This document shows, one piece after another, positions 22,371 through 22,467 of a stretch of 22,467 nucleotides of DNA. Every line of letters starts with the position of its first letter. Positions within the stretch are counted from its first letter, which is position 1. The stretch comes from Conidiobolus incongruus B7586 (taxonomy: Eukaryota; Entomophthoromycota; Entomophthoromycetes; Entomophthorales; Conidiobolaceae). The notes below the pieces were generated by a model that searched no databases, was not told the origin of the DNA, and saw only the letters and a program-made list of their open reading frames with translations. The stretch spans positions 1-22,467 of the forward strand of contig JNEM01016678.1 in NCBI GenBank assembly GCA_000697335.1, in the 5' to 3' direction. The position numbers and the translations under genes are program-made.

Positions 22371-22467
22371 TATATATATATTAATAAATAACTAAAATAA
22401 CTATATATATTAGATTACTTGAAATTATAATATATAATTAAAGTATATTATTTAATAATAAATAAAT

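Larger units (their letters stand above)
19538..22467. other. Extremely AT-rich gene-free right flank
   Basis: About 2.9 kb without a supportable gene. Up to about 20.4 kb it resembles the other spacers; beyond that G and C become rarer still and long runs of A/T words dominate. Stops are dense in all frames. The only structure I could pick out is the diverged direct repeat listed separately. No tRNA, telomere-like repeat or known mobile element was recognised. Confidence 0.6.

Noticed and set aside
1-22467. tRNA, rRNA, CRISPR, bacterial operon features or a prokaryotic defence-type system
   Set aside because: No T-loop-like or array-like sequences were seen, and all supported genes are eukaryotic with spliceosomal introns or an F-box.

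Overview
The window looks like nuclear DNA from an AT-rich, early-diverging fungus; a Conidiobolus-like entomophthoralean is my best guess. The grounds are a spindle-pole scaffold of the fungal Nud1/Cdc11 type, a Pol II RPB5 ending in the fungal-type LCM tail, eleven very short introns (48-57 nt), and gene islands separated by long spacers of near-pure A/T. Phylum is an inference; fungal origin is fairly secure.

Layout: 1-3214 AT-rich spacer with one more complex island at about 2.6-2.8 kb; 3215-7286 (+) a three-exon NUD1/CDC11-like septation or mitotic-exit scaffold; 7287-9664 spacer ending in a plausible CCAAT/TATA promoter; 9665-11188 (+) a single-exon F-box/LRR-like protein; 11419-13176 (-) a two-exon mitochondrial MCP2/ADCK1-type ABC1 kinase-like protein, convergent with the F-box gene; 13177-14358 spacer; 14359-16073 (-) two-exon ERO1; 16770-17234 (+) three-exon prefoldin subunit 2, divergent from ERO1; 17825-18618 (-) four-exon RPB5, convergent with prefoldin; 18941-19537 (+) three-exon COA8/APOPT1-like cytochrome oxidase assembly factor, divergent from RPB5; 19538-22467 an extremely AT-rich spacer containing a diverged direct repeat.

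The genes are unrelated housekeeping genes rather than a functional cluster: cell-division scaffold, ubiquitin-ligase adaptor candidate, mitochondrial membrane homeostasis, ER disulfide formation, cytosolic chaperone, transcription and respiratory-complex assembly. I rebuilt the spliced models by hand; all eleven introns keep frame and join conserved protein blocks. I saw no tRNA, rRNA, CRISPR array or recognisable mobile element, and no convincing new biological system. The points most worth checking are the set of short linear motifs in the disordered part of the scaffold (five W motifs and three GxQT motifs), the ambiguous first intron of COA8, and the decayed repeat at the right end.
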